From assembly GCA_012960465.1 (NCBI GenBank), contig DUBF01000098.1, positions 4,061 through 68,060 of the forward strand: DNA of 64,000 nucleotides, given 5' to 3'. Under the pieces are notes generated by a model that worked only from the letters and a program-made list of their open reading frames with translations, searched no databases and had not been told where the DNA came from. Made by a program: the position numbers and the translations under genes. Source of the stretch: Rhodospirillales bacterium. GTDB taxonomy: Bacteria; Pseudomonadota; Alphaproteobacteria; Rhodospirillales; UBA2165. The first letter of the stretch is position 1; each line of letters starts with the position of its first letter. This document shows, piece by piece, positions 1 through 8,929 of the stretch.

Positions 1-2
1 AT

Positions 3-755
3 AAAGATGATTGGCAAACGGCATATTCTACACTTGGTACTGCCTATCTAATTCTGGCAATTCCAGTGGCACTTTTAGTTCGAGACTCACCTAGACGTGC
101 ATTGATTACGACCGAGGCCGCACCAGCCCAAAAAGATGGTAGCCCCTTTCCATTATCAACCACAACAGTAATATTATGGGTTTCTACCGCTGTGGTCTTC
201 TGCTGCATCGCTATGGCCATACCTGTCGTACACTTAGTCCCACTACTTACGGACAATGGCTTAAGTCCCAAGAACGCTGTAACGGTATTCCTATTTTTGA
301 TGATAGCAGGTACGTTTGGACGTGTCCTTGGCGGAAAACTGGCGGACCACATCGGGGCACTACAAAGTTATGCATGTATGTCAGTTCTTCAAACATCTGT
401 AATATTTATTCTTCCACATACTCAAAATATAATCTTAATATATATCTTAGCCATGATATTTGGATTAGCTTTCTCAGGCGTAATGGTTTCGTTCCTGGTT
501 TGTATTCGAATGATGGTACCTGGTCGCTATCTAGCACGCTCAATGGCAACCGTAGGTATGTTTGGCTGGATTGGAATGGGATTAGGAGGATGGCAGGGTG
601 GATATTTATTCGATTTGACCGGAAATTACTTCTGGTCCTATGCCAGCGGTAGTATTGCGGGCATCATAAATTTGATAATTTTATTTTTCTTTTATCTACA
701 TATCCGTAAAAATAACAAACCTCAAAAACTGGTTAAAAAGAGTGCTTTCTCATAG
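3..755 (+). CDS. MFS transporter, C-terminal half (cut by window start)
   Basis: The frame is open from the first bases of the window, so the track start at 66 is internal and the gene begins upstream. The visible 250 codons hold about six hydrophobic segments separated by short charged loops, as expected for the second half of a 12-helix major facilitator. A GRVLGGKLADHIG stretch between the second and third visible helices matches the MFS loop motif (GRxxGGxLADRxG type). The protein ends in a short basic cytoplasmic tail. The substrate cannot be told; such carriers near aromatic or organic-acid catabolic genes often import carboxylates, but that is only inference. The next gene is on the other strand and converges with a 35-base gap. 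Confidence 0.8.
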   Translation, partial: KDDWQTAYSTLGTAYLILAIPVALLVRDSPRRALITTEAAPAQKDGSPFPLSTTTVILWVSTAVVFCCIAMAIPVVHLVPLLTDNGLSPKNAVTVFLFLMIAGTFGRVLGGKLADHIGALQSYACMSVLQTSVIFILPHTQNIILIYILAMIFGLAFSGVMVSFLVCIRMMVPGRYLARSMATVGMFGWIGMGLGGWQGGYLFDLTGNYFWSYASGSIAGIINLIILFFFYLHIRKNNKPQKLVKKSAFS

Positions 756-790
756 ACCCTTGAACATAATTAATGGAAACAACACGCGTT

Positions 791-2086
791 CTAGGTTCGT
801 TTGTCTACAAAACGCGGGGCTTTAACGCTTAATTCAAATTCCTGCGCTAATGTCCCTGCTTTTATCTGAACGATAACCGGCTTTATTTCAAAAATATCTC
901 GTATTTGTTGGGATATGTTTTTAATTACAGTTTCTAGATTGAGTAATTTCTGTATTTCAATACTCAATACAAGTTCGTCCAAACCATCGGTCGCAACGAA
1001 TTCAACTTTAAAATCATTAATCTCAGGAATTCGAAAAATAAAGTCCTCAAATTCAGAGTGATTTATATTTATTCCTTTTATCTTTGAGAATCCAACCGTC
1101 CGATGAGCATGCCTCATTACCGGAAAAATGGAAAATGGGCCTTTCAAAGACGTTTCGTCTGAAACCCTGACAATATCACCCGAACTCCAACGTAAAAATG
1201 GCGTTGATGTGTTGCAAAAAAGCGGTGTGATAACCATTAGTCCTTCCTCTCCCTCAGCTACGGGAAGGCCTGTATCCTCATCAATTACCTCAAAAAGGGC
1301 TTGGTCTGTCCAAATATGGAAACCTTCGTGAACTTGACTATCAGCCCCCAAGATACCTATCTCAGTCATACCAAAAAAGTCATTTACTTCCGCGCCCCAG
1401 CAACGCTCAAGCTTTTCTCGCTTTGCATCTGATAAAGCTTCAGCGCCAACGATAACCTTACGAACTTTACTATCAACAAGATCAATGCCCATTTCCTCAG
1501 CAAGATTGGCCAAATGAAGGCCATAACTCGGCATACCCATCCAAATAGTTGGCTGCAGATCTTGTATCAACTCTAACTGAACCTTTGAGGGCGTATTAAC
1601 TCCTGAGCCCGCCCACAATACACCTATACCTGCTTGGTTCGCTGTCCTGGACCACAATTGACCCGCCGGATGAACGCCATACGGGAATGATTGGTGACAA
1701 ATATCGTCCTCCTTCAGTCCACTTACAGTCCAACAACGGCAAAGTTGAATGTATGTGTAATACATATCAGTATAAGTACGAGGATAATAAAGCGGTACGC
1801 CAGTAACCCCTCCTGAACGCCAATATTCAGCTATATTTTTCTGGTCCGCTATACAAAAGAGATCGCGAAAGTTTTCCACGCCTAAATTACGGAGCGTTTC
1901 CTTATCAATAATGGGAATTTTAGCCCATTCTTCAGGTTCATCCAGATGGTCAATATCAATCTGATCGAGCTTACCTTGATAAAATTTAGCTTTCTTTGCT
2001 TGAGCGAAAGCAACTTTCTTTTGTGTCGACTGGATGCGGGAAATTTCTTCTTTGGAATTAGGAAGATGAAGGTCTAGTTTTTCCAT
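791..2086 (-). CDS. Phenylacetate-CoA ligase-like adenylate-forming enzyme
   Basis: An ATP-dependent acid-CoA ligase of the PaaK family, which makes an acyl-adenylate and then a CoA thioester. The adenylation core is visible: a glycine/threonine-rich phosphate loop (SGGVTGVP), an FGMTE motif equivalent to the YGxTE element, and SSGDIV carrying the ribose-binding Asp; a small C-terminal lid domain follows. I chose the ATG at 2086 (MEKLDLH, 431 residues) over the track start at 2128 because the latter overlaps the upstream gene, and an AAGG-containing stretch precedes 2086. The start lies 20 bases after the stop of the MetE-like gene, suggesting co-transcription. The substrate is unknown; an aromatic or small organic acid is likely from the family. 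Confidence 0.8.
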   Translation of the reverse strand: MEKLDLHLPNSKEEISRIQSTQKKVAFAQAKKAKFYQGKLDQIDIDHLDEPEEWAKIPIIDKETLRNLGVENFRDLFCIADQKNIAEYWRSGGVTGVPLYYPRTYTDMYYTYIQLCRCWTVSGLKEDDICHQSFPYGVHPAGQLWSRTANQAGIGVLWAGSGVNTPSKVQLELIQDLQPTIWMGMPSYGLHLANLAEEMGIDLVDSKVRKVIVGAEALSDAKREKLERCWGAEVNDFFGMTEIGILGADSQVHEGFHIWTDQALFEVIDEDTGLPVAEGEEGLMVITPLFCNTSTPFLRWSSGDIVRVSDETSLKGPFSIFPVMRHAHRTVGFSKIKGININHSEFEDFIFRIPEINDFKVEFVATDGLDELVLSIEIQKLLNLETVIKNISQQIRDIFEIKPVIVQIKAGTLAQEFELSVKAPRFVDKRT

Positions 2087-2105
2087 TAAAAGTAACCTTA
2101 TTAAT

Positions 2106-3221
2106 TTATCCCCAAACGTCGTTAGCAACCTCGAGAACTAGTTCAAGCTTACGCCTCGTATCATCGTGAGTTACAACCTGTCCGCCACCACCACCCGATG
2201 AAAACCCGCATTGGGGACTAATCGCGAGTTGTTCTAACGGTACAAATTTTGAAGCCTCATCAATCCGGCGCTTTAAACCATCTTTATCTTCGAGCTCAGG
2301 TGTCTTCGTACTGACTATACCAAGGACTGCTACCTTACCAACTGGCAAGTATCTTAACGGCTCAAAGTCCCCGGACCGCTCATTATCGTATTCTAGAAAA
2401 AATGCATCAATGTTAAGCTCATTAAATATTTGATCAGCAATCGGCTCATAACCGCCTTCTGCCATCCAAAGTCCTTTCAGATTACCTCGACACATGTGCA
2501 TTCCTGCAAACATATTACTTGGCCTATTTGAAACTGCTAAATTGATTGCTTTTACATATATATTGGTTAACTCATCAGGGTCTTCGCCGCGCGCTATAAT
2601 AGTTTTACGAGCATCAAGATCACAATTACACGGCAGTGCCGTATCGTCTAACTGTATATAAGTGCATCCAGCTGCTGCAAGTTCAACAATCTCCTCCTGA
2701 TAGGCCTTTGTAAGGTCGGCGAAGTACGCCTCATTTGAATCATAAACTTCTGGATTATAGCTATCTCTCCCAAGGAAAAAATGCATCACGGGTGGAGAAG
2801 CCATAGTAACCTTTGGATGACCTTTCGGCTTTAAAGATTTAACAAATTTAAAGTCATCCGTTACAATATTGTGTTTACGACGAAGCTTCCCCTCTGCATA
2901 CGGAGATGGTGGCATCAACACGTCACCTTCATCACTTTTAAAAGTTAAAGTTCCAGAATCTTTTATACTCATACCTACAAGTGCGTCGCTCACACCACCC
3001 GACCAAACACGGCGTCGAAATTCCCCATCAGTTACCGATGGCATCCCAATACTATCCTGGAAAGAAACAATATCTGCAATTGCTTTATTTTTAATTTCTT
3101 CAAATGTGGCTTCATCAATTTTATTAGTCTTATGGGAACGAGCAGCATTTAATAGCTGGTCGGGTCGAATAAAGCTACCAACATGTTCAGCCCGGTAAGG
3201 GGGTTTTCTGGTTTGAAGCAT
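2106..3221 (-). CDS. MetE-like (cobalamin-independent methionine synthase family) protein
   Basis: A 371-residue protein of the MetE C-terminal catalytic-domain family, a TIM barrel that moves methyl groups onto thiols by zinc activation. It lacks the N-terminal half of true MetE, which is about 750 residues. The N-terminal AEHVGSFIRP and DGEFRR segments are typical. The expected zinc ligands are present in order: His and Cys in MHMCRGN, Glu in FFLEYDNE and Cys in PQCGFSSGGGGG. Stand-alone proteins of this type are common in alphaproteobacteria and are often not the main methionine synthase; some may take methyl groups from other donors. It is followed closely by a PaaK-like ligase on the same strand. 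Upstream it is separated from the M24 gene by a terminator. Confidence 0.8.
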   Translation of the reverse strand: MLQTRKPPYRAEHVGSFIRPDQLLNAARSHKTNKIDEATFEEIKNKAIADIVSFQDSIGMPSVTDGEFRRRVWSGGVSDALVGMSIKDSGTLTFKSDEGDVLMPPSPYAEGKLRRKHNIVTDDFKFVKSLKPKGHPKVTMASPPVMHFFLGRDSYNPEVYDSNEAYFADLTKAYQEEIVELAAAGCTYIQLDDTALPCNCDLDARKTIIARGEDPDELTNIYVKAINLAVSNRPSNMFAGMHMCRGNLKGLWMAEGGYEPIADQIFNELNIDAFFLEYDNERSGDFEPLRYLPVGKVAVLGIVSTKTPELEDKDGLKRRIDEASKFVPLEQLAISPQCGFSSGGGGGQVVTHDDTRRKLELVLEVANDVWG

Positions 3222-3303
3222 AATAGGTCCTTACGATTAAAAATCTAAACACCAATAACCTTAACCAAAATTAAACATAACACCAAGAAATTTAAATTTG
3301 TTC

Positions 3304-3340
3304 AAAAAAAACACTACAGATTTCTCTGTAGCGTTTTTTT
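3304..3340 (-). terminator. Rho-independent terminator after the M24 gene
   Basis: An 8-bp stem (CACTACAG / CTGTAGCG, one G-T pair on the transcribed minus strand) with a 6-base loop is flanked by an A-run on the left and a T-run on the right, so it can act in both directions. On the minus strand it lies just past the stop at 3362 and ends in eight T residues. It separates the M24 gene from the MetE-like gene. Confidence 0.8.
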
Positions 3341-3361
3341 AAGTAAAATTTCTATAGAGTT

Positions 3362-4690
3362 CTAATGATCTCTACCATCAACACTCGAATGATGGAAGTC
3401 GCCAACACGATAATCGGCCGTCGCTTCTATCATATGTTCCATCTTGGTGAATATAACTGGACCATTTTTACCAACAAGGACATTCTCCTCGAGACGACAC
3501 GTCTGCGGCAAACCGGGATGACCTGCAAAAGTTTCAATAGCAAAATACATATTCTCTTTAATCTCGGCAGGATATTTCAATGAATATGCTCGTGACATCC
3601 ACATCCCTTCATACAAAGTAATACCAATTGAATGTGCAAACTGCTGTAGCGTTACTGTACCGTATTTATCATCATCATATTCTGGAAATTTAGAAACCAC
3701 ATCGGCAGAAGTATTACCCGGCTTTAAATTTTCCATTCCAGCGTATAGGGAATCATACGTTTCGCGATACAAATCAATTTCAGCTTGGGTCATCTTCGCA
3801 GCACACTTAATTGTACGTACAAAGTCTATATAATAACCACCAGGACCAACCGCATTAATATCGATAATGATTAAATCGCCCTGTTGAATTAATTTATCTG
3901 TCGCCCAACGACGATAAGGAGACGTGTTGCCGCCCGAGGCGACTATAATATCATAAATAATTTCACAACCACGATCGAGCATGAATTCATGCACCTTAGC
4001 TTCGATTTGACGCTCAGTAATTCCGGGTTTTAGCCATTCATGCTTTATATACCACATCGCAGCATCGCCAATTGAAGAGGCTTGTTTTAAAAGCTCTATT
4101 TCGTCGCGTGTCTTAACGGTGCGGGCACGCGAGAAGGCTGGCCAACCATTTACAACATTGATGCCTGCTTTTTCAAAAGCATGAAGGGCAGGCAAATCAA
4201 AGTTATCAACTCCGATTTTTTCCTTCTCAACGCCGTTCTCTTTGAGAACTTCAAGAATGCCAGAAACCATCTTATCAGCCATTTCACCAACAGCACCTTC
4301 CGCCCATTGCCATGTCATAGCTGGACGAATACGATCTTTCATCCATGGTAAATCAATAATTGCGCATTGCATATCTGAACCGGCAGTTTCAAACAATACC
4401 GGTTCTGCATCACGGCACAGAACAGCGTAACGGATATTGATGTTATACTTCCAGTTACCTTGATAAGAACCCGTAATGTAGCGAATATTTGCACCTGCAA
4501 AAACAACTAATGCACCAAGGTCATCATGGGCCATTTCAGCACGTGCGCGCTCTAAGCGCTCAGAGCGAAGACGCTCGTGATCAACACGCAACTGCCAATC
4601 AGCGCCAGTCGTTGAATACAGACGGCGTGGATTTGTGTGATGCTCCTCTTGAAGGAACGTTGTATCCATTTCATAACCGGTATACCCCAT
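3362..4690 (-). CDS. M24-family (creatinase / Xaa-Pro peptidase fold) metalloenzyme
   Basis: A 442-residue protein with an N-terminal creatinase-like domain and a C-terminal pita-bread catalytic domain. The metal-ligand pattern of M24 is visible: first Asp in IIIDIN, second Asp in YIDFVRT, His in AHSIG, Glu in AIETFAG and Glu in RLEENVL. The start at 4690 is fixed by a strong AAGGAG six bases upstream; the track start 35 codons earlier has no such support. The N-terminal region resembles the DMSP lyase DddP in general layout, since both are M24 proteins of about 445 residues. However the extra Asp two residues after the first metal Asp that I recall for DddP is Asn here, so I keep the general call. 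It is monocistronic, with a terminator downstream. Confidence 0.75.
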   Translation of the reverse strand: MGYTGYEMDTTFLQEEHHTNPRRLYSTTGADWQLRVDHERLRSERLERARAEMAHDDLGALVVFAGANIRYITGSYQGNWKYNINIRYAVLCRDAEPVLFETAGSDMQCAIIDLPWMKDRIRPAMTWQWAEGAVGEMADKMVSGILEVLKENGVEKEKIGVDNFDLPALHAFEKAGINVVNGWPAFSRARTVKTRDEIELLKQASSIGDAAMWYIKHEWLKPGITERQIEAKVHEFMLDRGCEIIYDIIVASGGNTSPYRRWATDKLIQQGDLIIIDINAVGPGGYYIDFVRTIKCAAKMTQAEIDLYRETYDSLYAGMENLKPGNTSADVVSKFPEYDDDKYGTVTLQQFAHSIGITLYEGMWMSRAYSLKYPAEIKENMYFAIETFAGHPGLPQTCRLEENVLVGKNGPVIFTKMEHMIEATADYRVGDFHHSSVDGRDH

Positions 4691-4888
4691 TGGTATCTCC
4701 TTTTTAGGCGGAAAAATCATAAAATTATTTTTTTTACAGACCGTATGTAGTCTTATAGAAGACGTGTTAATATGATAATTGATAGTATGAATCAAGCAAC
4801 AAAGCGTAGCATACGCAGTTTCATTGCATTGAAAGTGGGATCATCGCCAGAGAAAATACTTTGTAGTAAGAGCAATCCCAAAAAACAC

Positions 4889-5884
4889 TCAAAGATTTAT
4901 GGCACGACCACTTTTCACAGAATTACAAATAGCTTCAAAAACTGCGATATTTTCAATATTTTGCTCGTAGGTGAATGGATAATCAGCAATCCCTGAAACT
5001 GCATCTGCCCAAGCCTCAAAATTGACCTTCACTGTATCGATATTCTCATAAAATGTTTTTTCAATCTTATTTTCTTTCCGGCAAATAAAGAAATCTGTGG
5101 TTCCTACCTCACTGGGATGACAATAATCACGCGCCTCCACCCAAGCTTTAGAACCAAAAACTGCATATCGAATATACAAAGGCGTCTCTAAAACTGAATT
5201 AAAGGCACCTGTCGCACCACTTTTGAACCGCATATTAAAATTCAAAATATCACCGTTCTTATTAGCTGGATTACGCGTTGCCGTCATAGCAAATATTTGT
5301 TCAACGGGACCAAACATATTGACATAAGCATCCGTTATATGAATCCCAGTTGCGGTCATGGCAGCGGCGGGACTTTCCGTTGGCGATACACGCCAATTAT
5401 CTGTTTCCAAATTAGCCAGTTTATCATGGCTAAAATTAGCCTCTACATGCATAACCTCTCCCAGTTCACCATTTTCAATCAACCGGGTAATTTCCTGCAT
5501 AGCTGGCTCAAATCGTCTTTCGTGACCAACCCCCAGGACAACTTTTGCCTCTTTACACGCATCAACAGATCGTTGAGCGCTTGCCAGCGTCAGCGCTAGT
5601 GGTTTTTCACAAAAAACATGTTTGCCTGCTTTAGCGGTCGCAATGATTTGTTCTTCATGCATACTGTGTGGCGTTGCCAAAACAATAGCTTCAAGCGCCG
5701 GATCATTAAGTACATCAGCAAAATCAGCGGTTACCTGAATACCTTTGCTCCGAGCAAATTCTAACTTCGTATCTGGCTCGATATCAACAGCTCTTAAAAA
5801 ACGAATTTTATTACTTTTACCTTGCAGCGTATTAACGATGTGGGTTCCCCACCAACCGAGTCCAATTATTGCAGCATTAATCAA
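4889..5884 (-). CDS. Gfo/Idh/MocA family NAD(P)-dependent oxidoreductase
   Basis: The N-terminal Rossmann fold carries GLGWWGTHI (the GxGxxG dinucleotide loop), followed by the family EKP motif in FCEKPLALT, whose Lys is catalytic in this family. The C-terminal half fits the alpha/beta substrate domain. The protein has 331 residues, normal for the family. The only in-frame start that keeps the Rossmann strand is a TTG at 5884, with AGGA/GGAAAA sequence just upstream. Members oxidise or reduce sugars, inositols and various cyclic substrates; nothing here fixes the substrate. It stands alone, divergent from the MFS gene that follows. Confidence 0.85.
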   Translation of the reverse strand: MINAAIIGLGWWGTHIVNTLQGKSNKIRFLRAVDIEPDTKLEFARSKGIQVTADFADVLNDPALEAIVLATPHSMHEEQIIATAKAGKHVFCEKPLALTLASAQRSVDACKEAKVVLGVGHERRFEPAMQEITRLIENGELGEVMHVEANFSHDKLANLETDNWRVSPTESPAAAMTATGIHITDAYVNMFGPVEQIFAMTATRNPANKNGDILNFNMRFKSGATGAFNSVLETPLYIRYAVFGSKAWVEARDYCHPSEVGTTDFFICRKENKIEKTFYENIDTVKVNFEAWADAVSGIADYPFTYEQNIENIAVFEAICNSVKSGRAINL

Positions 5885-6166
5885 TTAATTTTCCAATTCC
5901 TAACTTAGTTAAATTGATCTTATTTCAAGGGAATACTTGTTTAAACTACTTGTATACTTATAAATTATTCTAACTGTGAATCTAAACTTTCCTAACCAAT
6001 AAGGATAGGTGAAATTATTAGGTCACGCCAGCTTTCAATATTGGTTGCCGCTGTGGTGCACGAACAGTTATACTTCCTTCGCAGAGATTATGGTTTTGCC
6101 CAAGGCTATATAACAAATACAGATAAGAAATTTCCCAAGTTTCCATTTTAATTGGCAATCCTTCTC

Positions 6167-7387
6167 ATGAATTACTTCGACTTTATCAAAAAAAATTGGC
6201 GGTTTTTATGCTTTGGCATTGTTCTTAATTTTTTTTCGAGTACCGGCCAAACTTTTTATATCTCCATTTTTGGAGGAGAATTTCGCAGAGATTTTAATCT
6301 AAGCGAGGGGGATTTTGGCTTTATTTATATGATCGCAACTTTGTTTAGTGCAGGCAGTTTAATTTGGCTTGGCCGGTTGATTGATCAAATGGATCTGCGT
6401 TTCTATACGCTATTGATTTGTCTAGGTAGCATTCTAGCTTGTTTTTTAACTTCATCTGTCACCTCGGCCTTTATGCTCACTTTAGCTTTTTACTTATTAC
6501 GCTTAATGGGACAGGGTTTAATGAACCATGCCGCTGTAACATCAATGGGTAGATATTTTACCATGCAACGGGGTACGGCAATCGGGATAATCACGCTTGG
6601 AAGCACTTTAGGTTTAGCTGTTTACCCATTGGTTGGCGTGACACTGATTAAATTATATGGCTGGAGTAATAGTTGGCTTATTCTAGCGGTTATTTACTCA
6701 ATTATTTTAATACCTTTAATATTGTGGCTATTAAAAGAGCAAAAAATTCGTCATCACAACTATCTCATTACGCGTGACCAAAAAACATCTTCAATCGTTT
6801 CTGACAATCACTATTCTGTAAGAGCAATGTTAACTGAATGGCGGTTCTATCTAATGACGCCCACTTTACTTGCATCACCCTTCTTGTTAACAGGATTACT
6901 TTTTCATCAAGTTTCCATAGTCGAGAGTAAAAATTGGTCGATATCTATTTTTGCAAGTGGGTTTATTGGGTTGGCGACTGCATCGTTCTTAACCTCGCTA
7001 GCACTTGGTCCTCTTGTAGATAAATGCCGAGCAACAAATTTACTCCCATTTATCTTGTCCCCTTTAGTACTAGCTCTTATCGTACTTAACTATTTTGAAG
7101 CCGAGTTCTTTGGGTTTATTTATTTAATTTTACTCGGGATTTGCTTTGGTATGAACTTTACGATTTCAGGGGCTATCTGGCCAGAATTGTATGGAACTAA
7201 AAATCTGGGTGCAATTAAATCTTTAATGAAAGCGATAATGGTGTTTGCCAGTGCTCTTTCACCATGGGTATTTGGGCTATTTTTTGATGCTGGCTTTGGT
7301 ATTACAGAAATCAGTTATTTGAGTATATGTCTCATTATCTTAACAGCAATTTTAGCTAAAATCTCACAAAATTTTAATAGGACATAA
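6167..7387 (+). CDS. MFS transporter
   Basis: A complete 406-residue carrier with about 12 hydrophobic helices in two halves joined by a polar loop near the middle (around residues 195-225). The loop after helix 2 (GRLIDQMDLR) and the GLALGPLVDKCRA-like loop in the second half are positioned as in MFS motif A. I prefer the ATG at 6167 to the TTG track start five codons earlier. The 160 bases after its stop contain no gene and lead into the CoA-transferase pair, so co-transcription is possible but not shown. The substrate is unknown. Confidence 0.8.
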   Translation: MNYFDFIKKNWRFLCFGIVLNFFSSTGQTFYISIFGGEFRRDFNLSEGDFGFIYMIATLFSAGSLIWLGRLIDQMDLRFYTLLICLGSILACFLTSSVTSAFMLTLAFYLLRLMGQGLMNHAAVTSMGRYFTMQRGTAIGIITLGSTLGLAVYPLVGVTLIKLYGWSNSWLILAVIYSIILIPLILWLLKEQKIRHHNYLITRDQKTSSIVSDNHYSVRAMLTEWRFYLMTPTLLASPFLLTGLLFHQVSIVESKNWSISIFASGFIGLATASFLTSLALGPLVDKCRATNLLPFILSPLVLALIVLNYFEAEFFGFIYLILLGICFGMNFTISGAIWPELYGTKNLGAIKSLMKAIMVFASALSPWVFGLFFDAGFGITEISYLSICLIILTAILAKISQNFNRT

Positions 7388-7543
7388 GAAAAACAGCAAA
7401 ATAAATTCTTATATATTATTATAAATGTCCTGAAAAAATATAGATAAGCGCTAAGTTTTAAATATATATTTATTAAATCTGACAATAAATGGGAGGTAAT
7501 TTTCTAGATTGACGGGAGATAAATAGCCTTTTAATGAAAATAT

Positions 7544-8209
7544 ATGATCAATAAAGAAGTTCAAAATATAGCTGCAGCCGTTTCTTATATTAATGACGGA
7601 GCCGTCATACTTAGCAGCGGATTTGGTGATGCCGGTGCACCCATCAGTCTTTTGGAGGCGCTAGCTAAAACAGATGTAAAAAACCTTACTATTGTTTCTA
7701 ACAATGCTGGCGAGGGTAATTATGGTTTAGCAGCATTGATAAAATCGGGCAAAGTAGCAAAAATAATCTGTTCCTATCCAATAAGCGCAGGCTCAATAAT
7801 ATTCCAGAACCTTTATAATCAAAAAAAAATCCAACTTAACGTCGTCCCTCAGGGCACTTTAAGTGAACGAATGCGAGCTGCAGGAGCCGGAATAGGCGCT
7901 TTTTTTACCCCAACTTCTGCAGGGACAAAATTAGGGGAAGGTAAAGAGACAAGAATTATAGAAGGAATTGAGCATGTCCTAGAATATCCTTTAAAAGGAG
8001 ACATAGCCCTCATTCTTGCAAAAAAAGCCGACCGCCTAGGTAATATTATTTATGACAAATCAGCACGTAATTTTAGCCCTGTTATGGCAATGGCAGCAAC
8101 AACCACTATTGTTCAGGTGGAGGAGTTAGTTGAAGTCGGTGAAATGGACCCAGAATTAATAATAACACCAGGTATTTTTATAGATCGCATATTCGTGCAT
8201 AATAAATAA
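7544..8209 (+). CDS. pcaI: CoA-transferase subunit A (3-oxoadipate CoA-transferase alpha-like)
   Basis: The alpha subunit of a two-subunit class I CoA-transferase, which moves CoA from succinyl-CoA to a 3-oxo acid. The SGFGDAGAP segment near the N-terminus and the SNNAGEGNYG and GAFFTPTSAGT segments are typical of the PcaI/ScoA/AtoD group. Its 221 residues are the normal size. The partner subunit starts 27 bases downstream. Because the window also encodes a complete pcaHGBDC operon ending at 3-oxoadipate, 3-oxoadipate is the most economical substrate, but acetoacetate (ScoAB type) cannot be excluded from sequence alone. Confidence 0.75.
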   Translation: MINKEVQNIAAAVSYINDGAVILSSGFGDAGAPISLLEALAKTDVKNLTIVSNNAGEGNYGLAALIKSGKVAKIICSYPISAGSIIFQNLYNQKKIQLNVVPQGTLSERMRAAGAGIGAFFTPTSAGTKLGEGKETRIIEGIEHVLEYPLKGDIALILAKKADRLGNIIYDKSARNFSPVMAMAATTTIVQVEELVEVGEMDPELIITPGIFIDRIFVHNK

Positions 8210-8236
8210 TGGAACGATAAAGGATGGATAAATTAT

Positions 8237-8929
8237 ATGGCAACTATAGCTAAGACAGTTGGTCTCAACAGAAAACAAGTAGCTTGGCGCATTGCGCAAG
8301 AAATTCCAGAAGGTAGCTATGTTAATCTTGGGATAGGCAGTCCTGAAATGGTTGCTAACTATATCCCAGACGGCCGGGAAATTTTTTTCCATAGCGAAAA
8401 TGGTATTCTTGGAATGGGGCCGGCCCCAAAACCCGGCCAAGAGGATGGTAACCTAATTAATGCGGGTAAAAAGCCTGTTACGTTATTGCCAGGCGGTAGC
8501 TATTTTAATCACACAGATTCTTTTGCAATGATTCGAGGCGGCCATATTGATATTTGCGTTTTAGGGGCTTACCAGGTAGCTGAAAATGGCGATCTTGCAA
8601 ATTGGGCAACGCTGGATACCACAAAGCCTCCAGGGGTCGGCGGGGCAATGGATCTAGCAGTTGGTGCAAAAAAAATATATATAATGATGGACCACTTAAC
8701 AAAAGATGGTCAGCCCAAACTTATGACGAGTTGTACATACCCGCATACGGGATACGGTGTCGTTAGAACTATTTTTACTGATCTAGCTGTGATCGATGTG
8801 ATCGATAAAGGATTTGTTGTTCGAGAATTAGCAAAGGACATGTCTCTGGAAGATTTACGTTCTAAAACTGATGCTTCACTTACTTTAGCTAAAAACTGGT
8901 CAGTACTTAATCCACCTGAAATGAATTAA
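8237..8929 (+). CDS. pcaJ: CoA-transferase subunit B (3-oxoadipate CoA-transferase beta-like)
   Basis: The beta subunit of the same class I CoA-transferase. The catalytic Glu that forms the glutamyl-CoA thioester is in the SENGILGMGP motif around residue 54, and the GSPEMVANY and GGHIDICVLGA segments are characteristic. It has 230 residues, normal for PcaJ/ScoB. It is translated directly after pcaI on the same strand. Its TAA stop lies in a TTAA that also supplies the stop of the convergent dehydrogenase gene, so the two genes overlap tail-to-tail by 4 bases. Confidence 0.78.
   Translation: MATIAKTVGLNRKQVAWRIAQEIPEGSYVNLGIGSPEMVANYIPDGREIFFHSENGILGMGPAPKPGQEDGNLINAGKKPVTLLPGGSYFNHTDSFAMIRGGHIDICVLGAYQVAENGDLANWATLDTTKPPGVGGAMDLAVGAKKIYIMMDHLTKDGQPKLMTSCTYPHTGYGVVRTIFTDLAVIDVIDKGFVVRELAKDMSLEDLRSKTDASLTLAKNWSVLNPPEMN

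Noticed and set aside
176-652. 158-aa plus-strand ORF in the track
   Set aside because: It is an out-of-frame shadow of the MFS gene at 3-755; the MFS frame has coherent membrane helices and a loop motif.
2106-3300. SAM riboswitch upstream of the MetE-like gene
   Set aside because: The leader has repeated TTGGTGTT words but I could not fold a known SAM-I or SAM-II pattern.
3362-4690. Calling the M24 gene dddP outright
   Set aside because: One residue I associate with DddP metal binding differs, and the assignment would rest only on length and general layout.
6010-6145. Open reading stretch ending FPKFPF before the MFS gene
   Set aside because: No ATG, no ribosome site and no recognisable family; treated as chance or unidentifiable remnant.
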